Made by a program: the position numbers and the translations under genes
From: Syntrophaceae bacterium
Lineage (GTDB): Bacteria > Desulfobacterota > BSN033 > UBA1163
Length of the DNA: 56,603 bases
Assembly (NCBI GenBank): GCA_013388635.1
Contig: JACAEX010000007.1
Location: forward strand, 1-56,603
Direction of reading: 5' to 3'
Notes under the pieces: generated by a model
What the model was told of the DNA's origin: nothing
Database searches by the model: none
Seen by the model: only the letters and a program-made list of their open reading frames with translations
Shown: in pieces, positions 24,871 to 33,375 of the stretch
How positions within the stretch are numbered: position 1 is the stretch's first letter
Layout: each line of letters begins with the position of its first letter

Positions 24871-25344
24871 ATGAAACGTATCCTCAAACTCCATGTCAAC
24901 GGTGAGGATTTTGAGATCCTGACAGAGATTCACAAGACCCTCCTTGAGGTCCTGAGAGAGGACCTCGGCCTGACCGGAACGAAGAGGGGCTGTGATTTGG
25001 GAACCTGCGGCGCATGCACGGTCCTGATTGATGGAAAGCCTCATCTCTCATGCCTCACCCTAACTGCTGACGTCCAGGGGAAGAAGATCACCACGATCGA
25101 AGGGCTTGCGCAGGATGGGCAGCTTCACCCTCTCCAGAAGGCCTTCGCTGAAAAAGGGGCGATCCAGTGCGGGTTCTGCACACCTGGAATGATCTTGACA
25201 GCCAAGGCCTTGCTCGATGAAGATCCCCATCCTTCAGAAGAGAAGGTGAAGAAGGCGATTTCCGGGAATCTCTGCCGTTGCACCGGCTACGTGAAGATCG
25301 TGGATGCGATTTTGTCGGTGACGGATAAGAGTTCGGAGTCTTAA
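24871..25344 (+). CDS. hcrC: 4-hydroxybenzoyl-CoA reductase-type gamma subunit, two [2Fe-2S]
   Basis: Electron-transfer subunit with two [2Fe-2S] clusters. From ATG 24871 (GAAGAGG upstream) it is 157 residues. The plant-type cluster uses GCDLGTCGACTVLIDG (Cys41, 46, 49) and Cys61. The second cluster uses CGFCTPGM and LCRCTGY in the C-terminal helical domain. The frame is open to 24784, but that segment is repeat DNA. The stop codon lies inside an inverted repeat, and the last residues (SSES) come from it. Confidence 0.9.
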   Translation: MKRILKLHVNGEDFEILTEIHKTLLEVLREDLGLTGTKRGCDLGTCGACTVLIDGKPHLSCLTLTADVQGKKITTIEGLAQDGQLHPLQKAFAEKGAIQCGFCTPGMILTAKALLDEDPHPSEEKVKKAISGNLCRCTGYVKIVDAILSVTDKSSES

Positions 25345-25362
25345 AGAGAAATTCTCCGAACT
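25330..25362. repeat. short inverted repeat, GTTCGGAG family, copy 3
   Basis: AGTTCGGAG (25330-25338) and CTCCGAACT (25354-25362) are perfect reverse complements. The left arm encodes the hcrC C-terminus and the right arm lies 12 bases before the hcrA start, so a hairpin could modulate translation between the two genes. Confidence 0.7.
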
Positions 25363-25374
25363 GAGGGGTGATCA

Positions 25375-27654
25375 ATGAACAAATTCAATGTCGTGGGGAA
25401 AAGGGAGCCGATGCTGGATGCCCTGGACAAGGCCACAGGCAGGGCCAGATTCACAGACGACCTTTCTCTGCCAGGGATGCTTTATGGAAAGATCCTGAGA
25501 AGCCCTCTGCCCCATGCCAAAATTCTTTACGTCGACCTCTCCGGAGCAGAAAAGGCAACAGGGGTGAAGGCCGCGATCAGCGGAAAGGACATCCCGAAGA
25601 AGAAATATGGGATCGTTCCCATGGCCAAGGATGAGTATGCCCTGGCGATTGACAAGGTTCGCTACATCGGCGACGAGGTGGCTGCTGTCGTGGCTACTTC
25701 CCTTGATGCAGCAGAAGAAGCGATCTCCAAGATCCATGTCGATTACGAAGAACTTCCCGCGGTCTTCGACCCCCTTGAGGCGATGAAGCCTGGAGCTCCC
25801 ATCATCCACGACGAGGTCCCGAACAACGTGAGCGCCACCATCCGAAAGGAATTCGGGGATGTGGAGAAGGCATTCGCTCAATCGGACTTTATTTTCGAAG
25901 ATACCTTCGAGACCCAGGCGGTCAATCACTGTCCGCTTGAACCCCAGGCTGCTTTAGCAATGGTCGACCACTCCGGCAAGGTAACCCTCTGGTCCTCCAC
26001 CCAGATCCCCTTCTTCCTCCGGAGAAACCTGGCCACCACCCTCGACATTCCAGAAAGTATGGTTCGAATCATCAAACCCAAAGTGGGAGGAGGGTTCGGT
26101 CAGAAGATCGACCTCTATGCCAAGGACTTCTGTGCAGCCTTCTTTGCCATGAAGACGAAAAGGCCGGTAAAGTTTGTTTATGAACGGGAGGAGGTCTTCA
26201 CCTCAACCAGACAGCGACACCCGATGCACATCCAACTGAAAACTGGCATGAAGAAGGATGGAACGATCTTAGCCCAGCAGTTCAAGGTGGTCGCAGACGG
26301 AGGTGCGTATAACAGCACTGCTCCTTTGATGATCACCTTAGCCTGTTTTTTCATCATGCTTCCTTACCGTATCGAGAACCTTCTTTTTGAAGGTTTTCAT
26401 GTCTACACCAATAAGCCTGTGGGAGGAGCGATGAGAGGCCATGGCATCCCCCAGGTTCGATTCGCGGTCGAAGCCCAGCTCGATACAATTGCCGAAAAGA
26501 TGGGGATCGATCCGCTGGATCTCCGGCTTAAGAATGCCTTTCAGGCAGGAGAGCCCCACCCTGCCAAATTACTGGTTCAGAGCTGTGGTTTCAGTGACAC
26601 ATTAATTAAAGCTGCAGAGGAGATCGGCTGGAAGGAGAAGAGAGGGAAGCTTCCCTTTGGCAGGGGAGTCGGATTGGCTGGCGCCAGTTTTCCAAGCGGG
26701 GTGAGCAATATGAGCCACATCTCCTCAGGTGCAGTTGTAAAGATTGAACGGGATGGTGCGATCACCCTTCTCACAGGGGCAGCAGACATCGGCCAGGGCG
26801 CTGAGACTGTGATCTCCCAGATCGTTGCCGAGGAACTGGGCGTCTCATTAAAAGAGATTCGGATTACCGCCGCAGATACAGAGATCACCCCCCTCGATCC
26901 TGGGACCTTTGGAAGCGGGGTGACGCTGAGGGCGGGCAACGCTGCAAGAATCGCTGCTCAAGTGGCCAAAGAGAAACTCTTCGAGGCTGTTGCAGAGAAG
27001 ATGGAGGTGGAGGCCAGAGACCTCGAGGCCAAAGACCACCGGATCTTTGTCAAGGCAAACCCTGAAAAGGGGATGAGCCTTGAAGAGGCGATTAAGGTCT
27101 ATCAGTATTCCGATCGTCCCATGCCCATTATCGGCCGGGGTTCCTATCAACCTCCTGCAAAAGAACCAACCACCCTTCTCAAAGAGGATGGAAATTTTTC
27201 TCCTGCCTACTCCTTCATGACCCAGGCCGCTGAGGTCGAGGTCGATACCCGCACCGGGAAGGTGAAGGTGTTGAAGATGGTGACCGCACATGACTGCGGA
27301 AGGGCGATCAATCCGATGCTTGTGGAGGGACAGTTAGAGGGATCGGTGGTCGGTGGGATGGGCCAGGCCCTCTATGAAGAGGTGATCACAGAGAAGGGGC
27401 AGGTTCTAAACCCCTCTTTTCTCGATTATGGAATCCCGACCGCCATGGAAGTGCCCCCGATCACCTCTGTAGAAGTTGAGACCAACGATCCTGAAGGCCC
27501 TTTCGGTGCAAAAGAATCGGGTGAGGGAACCCAGCTGTCCCCTGCTCCTGCCATTATCAATGCAATTTACGATGCGATCGGAGTGAGCTTCAATAGCCTT
27601 CCAGTTACGCCGGAAAGGGTCCTGGAAGCTCTTCAGAAAAAAGATAAGAGATGA
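25375..27654 (+). CDS. hcrA: 4-hydroxybenzoyl-CoA reductase-type alpha subunit (molybdopterin)
   Basis: Catalytic subunit binding molybdenum cofactor, 759 residues. Motifs in order: ARFTDDLSLPGMLYGKILRS near residue 23, KVGGGFGQKIDLY (about 240) for cofactor contact, and GGAMRGHGIPQVRFAVEAQ. TGAADIGQGAETVISQIVAEEL follows (given as GAADIGQGAETVISQ), then VKMVTAHDCGRAINP-like and GPFGAKESGEGTQLSP, whose second Glu is the family's active-site base. Gene order is B-C-A with short spacers. The CoA ligase needed upstream and benzoyl-CoA reductase downstream are not in this window. Confidence 0.87.
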   Translation: MNKFNVVGKREPMLDALDKATGRARFTDDLSLPGMLYGKILRSPLPHAKILYVDLSGAEKATGVKAAISGKDIPKKKYGIVPMAKDEYALAIDKVRYIGDEVAAVVATSLDAAEEAISKIHVDYEELPAVFDPLEAMKPGAPIIHDEVPNNVSATIRKEFGDVEKAFAQSDFIFEDTFETQAVNHCPLEPQAALAMVDHSGKVTLWSSTQIPFFLRRNLATTLDIPESMVRIIKPKVGGGFGQKIDLYAKDFCAAFFAMKTKRPVKFVYEREEVFTSTRQRHPMHIQLKTGMKKDGTILAQQFKVVADGGAYNSTAPLMITLACFFIMLPYRIENLLFEGFHVYTNKPVGGAMRGHGIPQVRFAVEAQLDTIAEKMGIDPLDLRLKNAFQAGEPHPAKLLVQSCGFSDTLIKAAEEIGWKEKRGKLPFGRGVGLAGASFPSGVSNMSHISSGAVVKIERDGAITLLTGAADIGQGAETVISQIVAEELGVSLKEIRITAADTEITPLDPGTFGSGVTLRAGNAARIAAQVAKEKLFEAVAEKMEVEARDLEAKDHRIFVKANPEKGMSLEEAIKVYQYSDRPMPIIGRGSYQPPAKEPTTLLKEDGNFSPAYSFMTQAAEVEVDTRTGKVKVLKMVTAHDCGRAINPMLVEGQLEGSVVGGMGQALYEEVITEKGQVLNPSFLDYGIPTAMEVPPITSVEVETNDPEGPFGAKESGEGTQLSPAPAIINAIYDAIGVSFNSLPVTPERVLEALQKKDKR

Positions 27655-27699
27655 TCGTCACCAAATTCCAGGCACCAATTGAAGAGAGGTATGGAAACG

Positions 27700-28083
27700 A
27701 TGGATAAGAAACGTTATGAAGAGGGATTAGCCGTCAGAAGGGCTGTTTTGGGATCGGAATACGTCGACAAGTCGCTTCGTTCAGCCGATGACTTTACCCG
27801 TCCAATGCAGGAACTGGTGACCGAATACTGCTGGGGAGAAATCTGGACCCGGCCAGGCCTCGACCGCAGGATCCGAAGCTTTCTCAACCTTGCCATGCTT
27901 ACAGCCCTGAACCGTCCTCACGAAATCAGGTTGCATGTGCGCGGGGCTCTGAACAACGGTGTGACCAAGGAGGAGTTGATGGAGGTCTTTCTGCAGTGCG
28001 CTATCTATTGCGGAGTTCCAGCCGCGCTCGACGCCATGCGCGTTGCCAAAGAGGTACTTGCAGAGATCGAAAGTGAAAAATGA
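27700..28083 (+). CDS. carboxymuconolactone decarboxylase (AhpD/CMD) family protein
   Basis: A 127-residue all-helical protein of the gamma-carboxymuconolactone decarboxylase type. YEEGLAVRRAVLGSEYVDKS, TEYCWGEIWTRPGLDRR and RSFLNLAMLTALNRPHEIRL are close to PcaC proteins. It lacks the CxxC pair of peroxidase-type AhpD. In anaerobes such proteins are often found beside aromatic or dicarboxylate pathways with unknown roles. ATG 27700 is preferred over ATG 27691 and TTG 27679 because GAGAGG stands ten bases before it. It overlaps the next gene as ATGA. Confidence 0.82.
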   Translation: MDKKRYEEGLAVRRAVLGSEYVDKSLRSADDFTRPMQELVTEYCWGEIWTRPGLDRRIRSFLNLAMLTALNRPHEIRLHVRGALNNGVTKEELMEVFLQCAIYCGVPAALDAMRVAKEVLAEIESEK

Positions 28084-28976
28084 CCACCGGCAAACGTAAA
28101 TACACGGTCGGATTTATCGGGATCGGAAAAATGGGGCTGCCCATGGCGACCCGGATAGCCGCAGCCGGATACCCGTTGCATGCCTATGACATCTCGGCAG
28201 CAGCGATCAAGGAGTTCTGCGACCAGGTCGCTCAAGCCCAGGCCGCAAAAAGGCTGGCTGACATCGGACGAAGCTGCGAGGTCATAATCCTGATGCTCCC
28301 CGACAGCGATGCCGTGAACCGGGTACTGTTCGGCGAGAAGGACAGTCTATCTGCCCACCTCTCTCGAGGCTCGATCGTCATTGACATGAGTTCGTCCAAC
28401 CCGTCGGTGACCCGCAAAATTGGCCCGCGCCTCAAGGAGCTGGGTGTGGACTTTATCGATGCACCGGTCTCCGGAGGTGTAAGGCGGGCCAGAGACGGTT
28501 CTCTGTCCATCATGGTCGGCGGAGAGGGCGCGGTCATCGCCAGGGTCCGACCACTGCTGCTGACCATGGGGAAGGTGATCATTGAGACCGGTGTATTAGG
28601 ATCGGGACATGCGATGAAGGCGCTTAACAACTATGTCTCGGCAGCAGGCCTGCTTGCAGCGTGCGAGGCACTGAAGGTGGGCACCGATTTCGGCATTGCA
28701 CCGGAGAAGATCATTGCGGTTCTAAACGCCTCGACAGGAAAGAATAACAGCACGGAGAAGAAGATGATGCAGTACATAGTATCGCGGCTTTTCAACTCCG
28801 GGTTCAGCCTGGGATTGATGCGCAAGGACATCGCCATCGCTGCGGATCTGGCGAAGGGCCTGGGTTCGAAGACCTTGCTGGCTGAAACCCTGGTCAAATC
28901 CTGGGTGGATGCCGAAGCAAAACTTGGCGCTGCCGCGGATCACACCGAGATATACCGCCTGCTCGAGGAGTTGTAG
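28080..28976 (+). CDS. beta-hydroxyacid dehydrogenase (3-hydroxyisobutyrate/tartronate semialdehyde type)
   Basis: NAD(P)-dependent oxidation of a 3-hydroxyacid or reduction of a semialdehyde, 298 residues. The nucleotide-binding motif GFIGIGKMGLPMATRIAAAG is at about 10-29. The substrate-binding DAPVSGGVRRARDGSLSIMV is near 123-142. The catalytic lysine is in GHAMKALNNYVSAAGLLA (about 176-193). Codon choice is GC-leaning compared with the hcr genes. It overlaps the carboxymuconolactone decarboxylase-like gene by four bases, so they form one unit with the following gene. Confidence 0.85.
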   Translation: MTTGKRKYTVGFIGIGKMGLPMATRIAAAGYPLHAYDISAAAIKEFCDQVAQAQAAKRLADIGRSCEVIILMLPDSDAVNRVLFGEKDSLSAHLSRGSIVIDMSSSNPSVTRKIGPRLKELGVDFIDAPVSGGVRRARDGSLSIMVGGEGAVIARVRPLLLTMGKVIIETGVLGSGHAMKALNNYVSAAGLLAACEALKVGTDFGIAPEKIIAVLNASTGKNNSTEKKMMQYIVSRLFNSGFSLGLMRKDIAIAADLAKGLGSKTLLAETLVKSWVDAEAKLGAAADHTEIYRLLEEL

Positions 28977-28982
28977 CTTGCG

Positions 28983-29597
28983 ATGAAGACCGCTTTCGTG
29001 ATCTTCGACCGGATGACCGCTTTGGACCTGATCGGCATTTATGATCCGCTGACGCGTCTCAAGTCGATGAACTTCGTCCCGGATTTCAACTGGCAGTTCT
29101 GCGCCTTCACAGAAAAGGTCTCTGATGATAGAGGCCTCCGCTTCGCCCCGGATACCGTTGCCGAGCCGCTGAGCGCGTACGATATCATCGTCGTCCCAGG
29201 TGGCTTCGGAACGCGTGCCCTTCAACATGACAGGGCGTTCATCCAATGGTTACGGTCGGCTGCCCCGGTGAAATTGAAAACGTCTGTTTGCACCGGCTCG
29301 CTTCTCTTGGGCTCGGCAGGCTTCCTGACAGGAAAACGCGCCACCACGCATCCAAACGCTTTCGAGGAATTGAAACCCTACTGCGAGACCGTTGTCGTTG
29401 ACCATCGTATCGTTGATGAAGGGGAGGTGGTAACGGCGCAAGGGGTCACGTCGTCCATTGATCTGGGACTTTATTTGGTTGAACGGATTTCAGGTCGCGA
29501 AGCAAGGGCCCGCATCGCCAAACAGATGGATTATCCATACAACGAAATTGCTCGCTCAATGTCCCCTGGCGAACCAATCCCTTCCTCCAGGCTCTGA
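28983..29597 (+). CDS. DJ-1/PfpI family protein (isonitrile hydratase-like)
   Basis: A 204-residue single-domain class I glutamine amidotransferase-like protein. VVPGGFGTRALQHD and the nucleophile elbow SVCTGSLLLGSAGFL (Cys near residue 102), followed by GKRATTHPNAFEEL, closely resemble bacterial isonitrile hydratase and ThiJ-type proteins. The actual substrate is unknown. It is the third gene of a plus-strand unit and converges with the TRAP permease. Confidence 0.78.
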   Translation: MKTAFVIFDRMTALDLIGIYDPLTRLKSMNFVPDFNWQFCAFTEKVSDDRGLRFAPDTVAEPLSAYDIIVVPGGFGTRALQHDRAFIQWLRSAAPVKLKTSVCTGSLLLGSAGFLTGKRATTHPNAFEELKPYCETVVVDHRIVDEGEVVTAQGVTSSIDLGLYLVERISGREARARIAKQMDYPYNEIARSMSPGEPIPSSRL

Positions 29598-29664
29598 GGC
29601 AAGAACATCCTGTCCGTTATTCCGTTGGTTGCACTGGCGCGCGCGGGATGTGTTCCGCCGTTCG

Positions 29665-31692
29665 TCAGCCGATGTCGCGTCGCGCTTCGGCGACCACACC
29701 AGCCAAGTCCTCCGGCAGCGGCGGTGCACCCTCTTTCGTTTCGGGCGCGGGTGCCACTTTCGGCGAAGCAATCAGGTTGTGACGCCTGATGGCCCAGATC
29801 AGGGCAATGAGGGTCATCGCAGCGGTCGCCCAGACCAGCTTGTCGTTTGGATGGAACAATGTGACGGAGGAGACCACCGCAAATAGAATGCGCGCCAGGA
29901 TATTCCCCCACAAATTCCTGAAACAATGCCCGAACATCGCGAAAGCGAACCCGCAGGTGCCAGTGGTCACCAGCAGGATGTCGCCAATCTGCCTCCAGCC
30001 GGGTTTCACGACCAGATCCGAGCGGGTGAAGAGTGCAAACGTTATGATCGTAATCGGCAGGCAGATTTTCAGCGCCTCCCACATGGTTTGCATGAACGAT
30101 GCGTTCGCAATTCGAGAGCAGACCGCGGCAGCGAGCGACGTCGGCGGCGAAAGCTCGCCCCAGACCGACAGAAAGAACACAAAGAAGTGGGCAACCCACG
30201 GATTAATTCCGAGTTTCGTCATCGGCGGCACGATGATCACTGCGCCAATGATGTAAGTTGCGGTCGGTGGCAGGCCGGTGCCAAGGAGCCATCCGAAAAC
30301 CCATGCCAGCAGGATCATCGCAACGATGTTCCAGGTGCCGACCTCGAGCATCATCGCTCCCATCCGGAGGATGAAGCCTGTGATCGTGAACAAGCCGATC
30401 ATGATGCCGAGCGTGGCGAGCAGTTCCGTAAGGTAGGAGGTCATCTCGGCATGCGTTTCGAACCCGCGTCGGATGCAGGCGAACAGCGTCTCGCCCGCGA
30501 GGAAGGGGTCCTTGCGCACGTATTTGAAATAGAGGAAAACCGCGACCAGCACCCCGAACATCCAACTCGCGGTATTGACCGCGGCAAGCAGTTCGCCCTT
30601 GCCGAGGAACCCCATCAGAACCACGAGATAGGCCACGGAGCCAAAGAAAATGCTGGTCGTCACCTTCTGGTAGAGAGGCACCTTCGGCTTGTCGATGGGT
30701 TCGCGCGGCAACAGGCGAACGGAAAAGAGATAGATCGCCATGCCAATCGAAATGTAGTAGATGAAGGAGAACCCGAAGCCCCGCAGCACGACGTCCCAGT
30801 AGGGCACACCGAGCATTTCCGCCATAATAAACGCGGCCGCTCCCATCATCGGGGGGTCGATCAGCGAGCCCATCGACGCCGAGGTCTCGACTGCGGCGGC
30901 GACGACCCGCGGTAAACCGTAGCGAATCATCAAGGGAATGGTGATGGTGCCGACCACAGCGGCGCTGGCCGATCCGCTGCCGCTGATCAGTCCGATCGCG
31001 CTCGACCCCAGCACCGAGGTCTGCGGGATCAACCGCCTCGACCCGGTGAGCAGGCGCACGACTTTGATCATCGCGTCTTGCGCGTTGAAGCCGTTAGCGA
31101 CGCCGGCCAGCAGCAGGAAGGCAGCAATCAACGTGAGGGCGAGCTGGCCGTAGAGGCCGTAAATGCCGGTGGAAAACTCGACCGTGGAGGACGTAATCAC
31201 GCGATAGAAGGTCGTCCCCGGATGCCAGAAGAAGTCGAGCGAGCGCGGAAATACGTATCCGTAGAGCGTATAGACGATCATCACGACATTGGTCCAGAAC
31301 AGGATCGAATGGTCAAGACGCGTCAGCTCCATCACCAGCAGGAACATCAGCAGGCCAACGATGAAATCTTGTGTCGTGTACGTGCCCTGGCTGTAGATCG
31401 CGATCCTATCGTATTCGAACAGTAAGTACACGAACGCATAGGCGGCGATCGCGAGGTAGAACGCGACGAAGGCACGGTTGACTGCTGGCGGCAGCCGCTT
31501 GTACAGGTAGCCCTGCTTGTAGTGAAATAGGACTTGCAGCGCCAGGGCGACCGGAATCAGGCGCGCGGCAAGCAACAGCGCGCCGCCGAGACCCGTGTAA
31601 AAGTAATAGACCAGCCAGACGGAGAAGACAAACGAAACCACGAATATCAGATTACTGATATTGAAGTGACTTCTGATCCGGTTAACCCACAT
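29665..31692 (-). CDS. fused TRAP transporter permease (TAXI type)
   Basis: Secondary transporter combining the small (DctQ-like) and large (DctM-like) membrane components in 675 residues. There are about 17 hydrophobic segments. Signature blocks include IGLISGSGSASAAVVGTITI and GSLIDPPMMGAAAFIMAEML in the first DctM half, and GWLLGTGLPPTATYIIGAVI in the second. The substrate is probably a carboxylate, as in the family. The gene is visibly GC-rich with strong GC bias at third positions, unlike the 20-27 kb region. GGGGGAG precedes the ATG. It is downstream of its binding protein on the same strand. Confidence 0.9.
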   Translation of the reverse strand: MWVNRIRSHFNISNLIFVVSFVFSVWLVYYFYTGLGGALLLAARLIPVALALQVLFHYKQGYLYKRLPPAVNRAFVAFYLAIAAYAFVYLLFEYDRIAIYSQGTYTTQDFIVGLLMFLLVMELTRLDHSILFWTNVVMIVYTLYGYVFPRSLDFFWHPGTTFYRVITSSTVEFSTGIYGLYGQLALTLIAAFLLLAGVANGFNAQDAMIKVVRLLTGSRRLIPQTSVLGSSAIGLISGSGSASAAVVGTITIPLMIRYGLPRVVAAAVETSASMGSLIDPPMMGAAAFIMAEMLGVPYWDVVLRGFGFSFIYYISIGMAIYLFSVRLLPREPIDKPKVPLYQKVTTSIFFGSVAYLVVLMGFLGKGELLAAVNTASWMFGVLVAVFLYFKYVRKDPFLAGETLFACIRRGFETHAEMTSYLTELLATLGIMIGLFTITGFILRMGAMMLEVGTWNIVAMILLAWVFGWLLGTGLPPTATYIIGAVIIVPPMTKLGINPWVAHFFVFFLSVWGELSPPTSLAAAVCSRIANASFMQTMWEALKICLPITIITFALFTRSDLVVKPGWRQIGDILLVTTGTCGFAFAMFGHCFRNLWGNILARILFAVVSSVTLFHPNDKLVWATAAMTLIALIWAIRRHNLIASPKVAPAPETKEGAPPLPEDLAGVVAEARRDIG

Positions 31693-31763
31693 AGACTCCC
31701 CCCTGCCGCGGCCTGCGCCGGATCGGCGCCAACTGCTGCCCGAACGTATCGTTTATGCGCTTA

Positions 31764-31877
31764 CCCCGTTAGAAAACCCCGCTGCCTGCAGCAGGGATGA
31801 GTTGGTATCCTCATGAGTGAACACGGGGTGTAAAAACCTTTGTGAGCCATTGGAACGGCAAAGATCTTCTAACGGGG
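31764..31877. repeat. 11-base inverted repeat between the two TAXI-TRAP genes
   Basis: CCCCGTTAGAA (31764-31774) and TTCTAACGGGG (31867-31877) are perfect reverse complements separated by 92 bases. They almost exactly bound the spacer between the binding-protein stop and the permease leader. This could fold in the transcript or be a remnant of an insertion. Confidence 0.5.
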
Positions 31878-31878
31878 C

Positions 31879-32925
31879 TTACTTGCTGCCCGCGACCTTC
31901 CACTTGACGTTCCAGGCATTGTTCTCCTTCAGGAACCTGACCAAGCCCGGATGTACCGGAATGTCCGGATTGGCGTTGATGCCCTGCACCTGCATGCCGA
32001 CGAAGTCCTTCGCCAACGGCGTGAATCCCGGGTCGCTCTTCACGAGATCGTCCTTGTTCTTGTAGAACGCGGTGATCATCTTGTAGACGACGCTCTCGGG
32101 CATATCCGCACGCACGTTGTGGCCAAACAGGATACCAACGCCCAATAACGTGGGCGGGCCGACGCTCTTGCTGAAAGCGTTCTTCGGGTCGACCTCGATG
32201 ACCGCGAGGCCGGCCGCCTTGAGCTTCGCGACCTCGTCGGGGCAGGGATTCACAACCCGGATGTCTATGCGGATCTCAGTCTCTTTCCAGTAGGCGGGCA
32301 GCGAGCGGCCAGCGGTGGTGTAGGTGGCTGACCCCACTATGGAGCCAGACTCCAACGCGTCAGCATTCGACTTGAGGTCGATCTGGACGTGCTTGAACTC
32401 GTAGCCGAGCACCTTGTAGATGCGTACCCAGTTCAGCCAGTTCATGAAGCCAGCGTTGGTATAGAAGACTGGCTTGCCGCTGAAGTCGCGCCAGCATTTG
32501 AACTTATCGGCATGCTTTGCCGCAACGGCCATCATCGACTCCATCGGATAGGAGTACCAAGTGTGCACGATCTCCGGCATCTTGGGCTTGTAATCCTTGA
32601 ACCCACCAACGCGCTGATGAAACTCGCCCATGCCGATGTCTGCCGTGTAGCTGATCTCCGCCTCCCCATTCATCAGTGCCTTCATGGCAACGGTGGGAGA
32701 GGTATACGGTTGGACGGTGACAGTGTATTCGCCGCCTAGTGCCCCCTCGATGACCTTTGCCAAAAAAGCGGCGATCGTGTAGCCGTATGATCCTACCGCG
32801 GAGGTCGCCAACCGCATCGGCTTTCGCTGTTGCGCATAGGCTGGATCGATCGCCGAAAAAGCGAAGACTGCTACAAACGCCACAACCAATAATGAAAAAA
32901 CATAACCTGGTCTTGTTCTTGACAT
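31879..32925 (-). CDS. TAXI family TRAP transporter solute-binding protein
   Basis: Periplasmic receptor for the adjacent permease, 348 residues. A signal peptide ends at about AYAQ (residue 31). MRLATSAVGSYGYTIAAFLA begins the mature protein, in the position of the TAXI family's substrate-binding glycine loop. ATYTTAGRSLPAYWKETEI and HPGLVRFLKENNAW are typical of the second lobe. AAAGGAGG lies before the ATG. Base composition matches the GC-rich permease, so the pair travelled together. Confidence 0.88.
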   Translation of the reverse strand: MSRTRPGYVFSLLVVAFVAVFAFSAIDPAYAQQRKPMRLATSAVGSYGYTIAAFLAKVIEGALGGEYTVTVQPYTSPTVAMKALMNGEAEISYTADIGMGEFHQRVGGFKDYKPKMPEIVHTWYSYPMESMMAVAAKHADKFKCWRDFSGKPVFYTNAGFMNWLNWVRIYKVLGYEFKHVQIDLKSNADALESGSIVGSATYTTAGRSLPAYWKETEIRIDIRVVNPCPDEVAKLKAAGLAVIEVDPKNAFSKSVGPPTLLGVGILFGHNVRADMPESVVYKMITAFYKNKDDLVKSDPGFTPLAKDFVGMQVQGINANPDIPVHPGLVRFLKENNAWNVKWKVAGSK

Positions 32926-33126
32926 GGCTTTCCTCCTTTGAGTGTAATTTGGCGCAGCGGGGTATCGCCACGCGATTCCGGCAAGCGGCCTTAACGGTCC
33001 TCACCGGCGGTTCATCGACGCATACTGATAGTAAGCTCGAACCGGCCGACCAGGTGTTTTGAACCAGCAATGCCAGGCATTCCTGCGACCGATTCCCCGA
33101 CCGCTATGCTCGGCGTTAATGCAATG

Positions 33127-33375
33127 ATAAGTGAAAAAGATTCGATTGTCTTATTGGTTACGGAGGATAATCAAAATCTGTTTATATGTCAACTACAAAA
33201 ATATATACCCTCTTCGCGTCTTGATATTTGTCATCCAATCTGGTATAGCATGACCATCGCTGATTCGCTCTTTGGGGTGCTCACCGAAACAGAAGGTCTG
33301 GAGCAGGTGATCCGGAAACGCCTGCCCCAGATCGCCTTGACGGATATCCGGAGGGAAGGCACCTATGAGGCTTGA
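33127..33375 (+). other. small open frame of unknown status, possibly a gene remnant
   Basis: The frame gives 82 residues (from ATG 33127) with no recognised family. Its last 25 codons (EQVIRKRLPQIALTDIRREG) look coding in composition, while the first 40 are AT-rich. It overlaps the start of the cytochrome subunit gene by 11 bases and contains that gene's ribosome-binding site. It may be a translational-coupling leader, the truncated end of a lost gene at the island border, or chance. The rest of 32926-33364 holds nothing recognisable. Confidence 0.3.

Noticed and set aside
29926-30915. Long plus-strand frame (329 codons) opposite the TRAP permease
   Set aside because: An antisense shadow caused by GC-rich third positions; the product is low-complexity, charge-rich and unlike any family.
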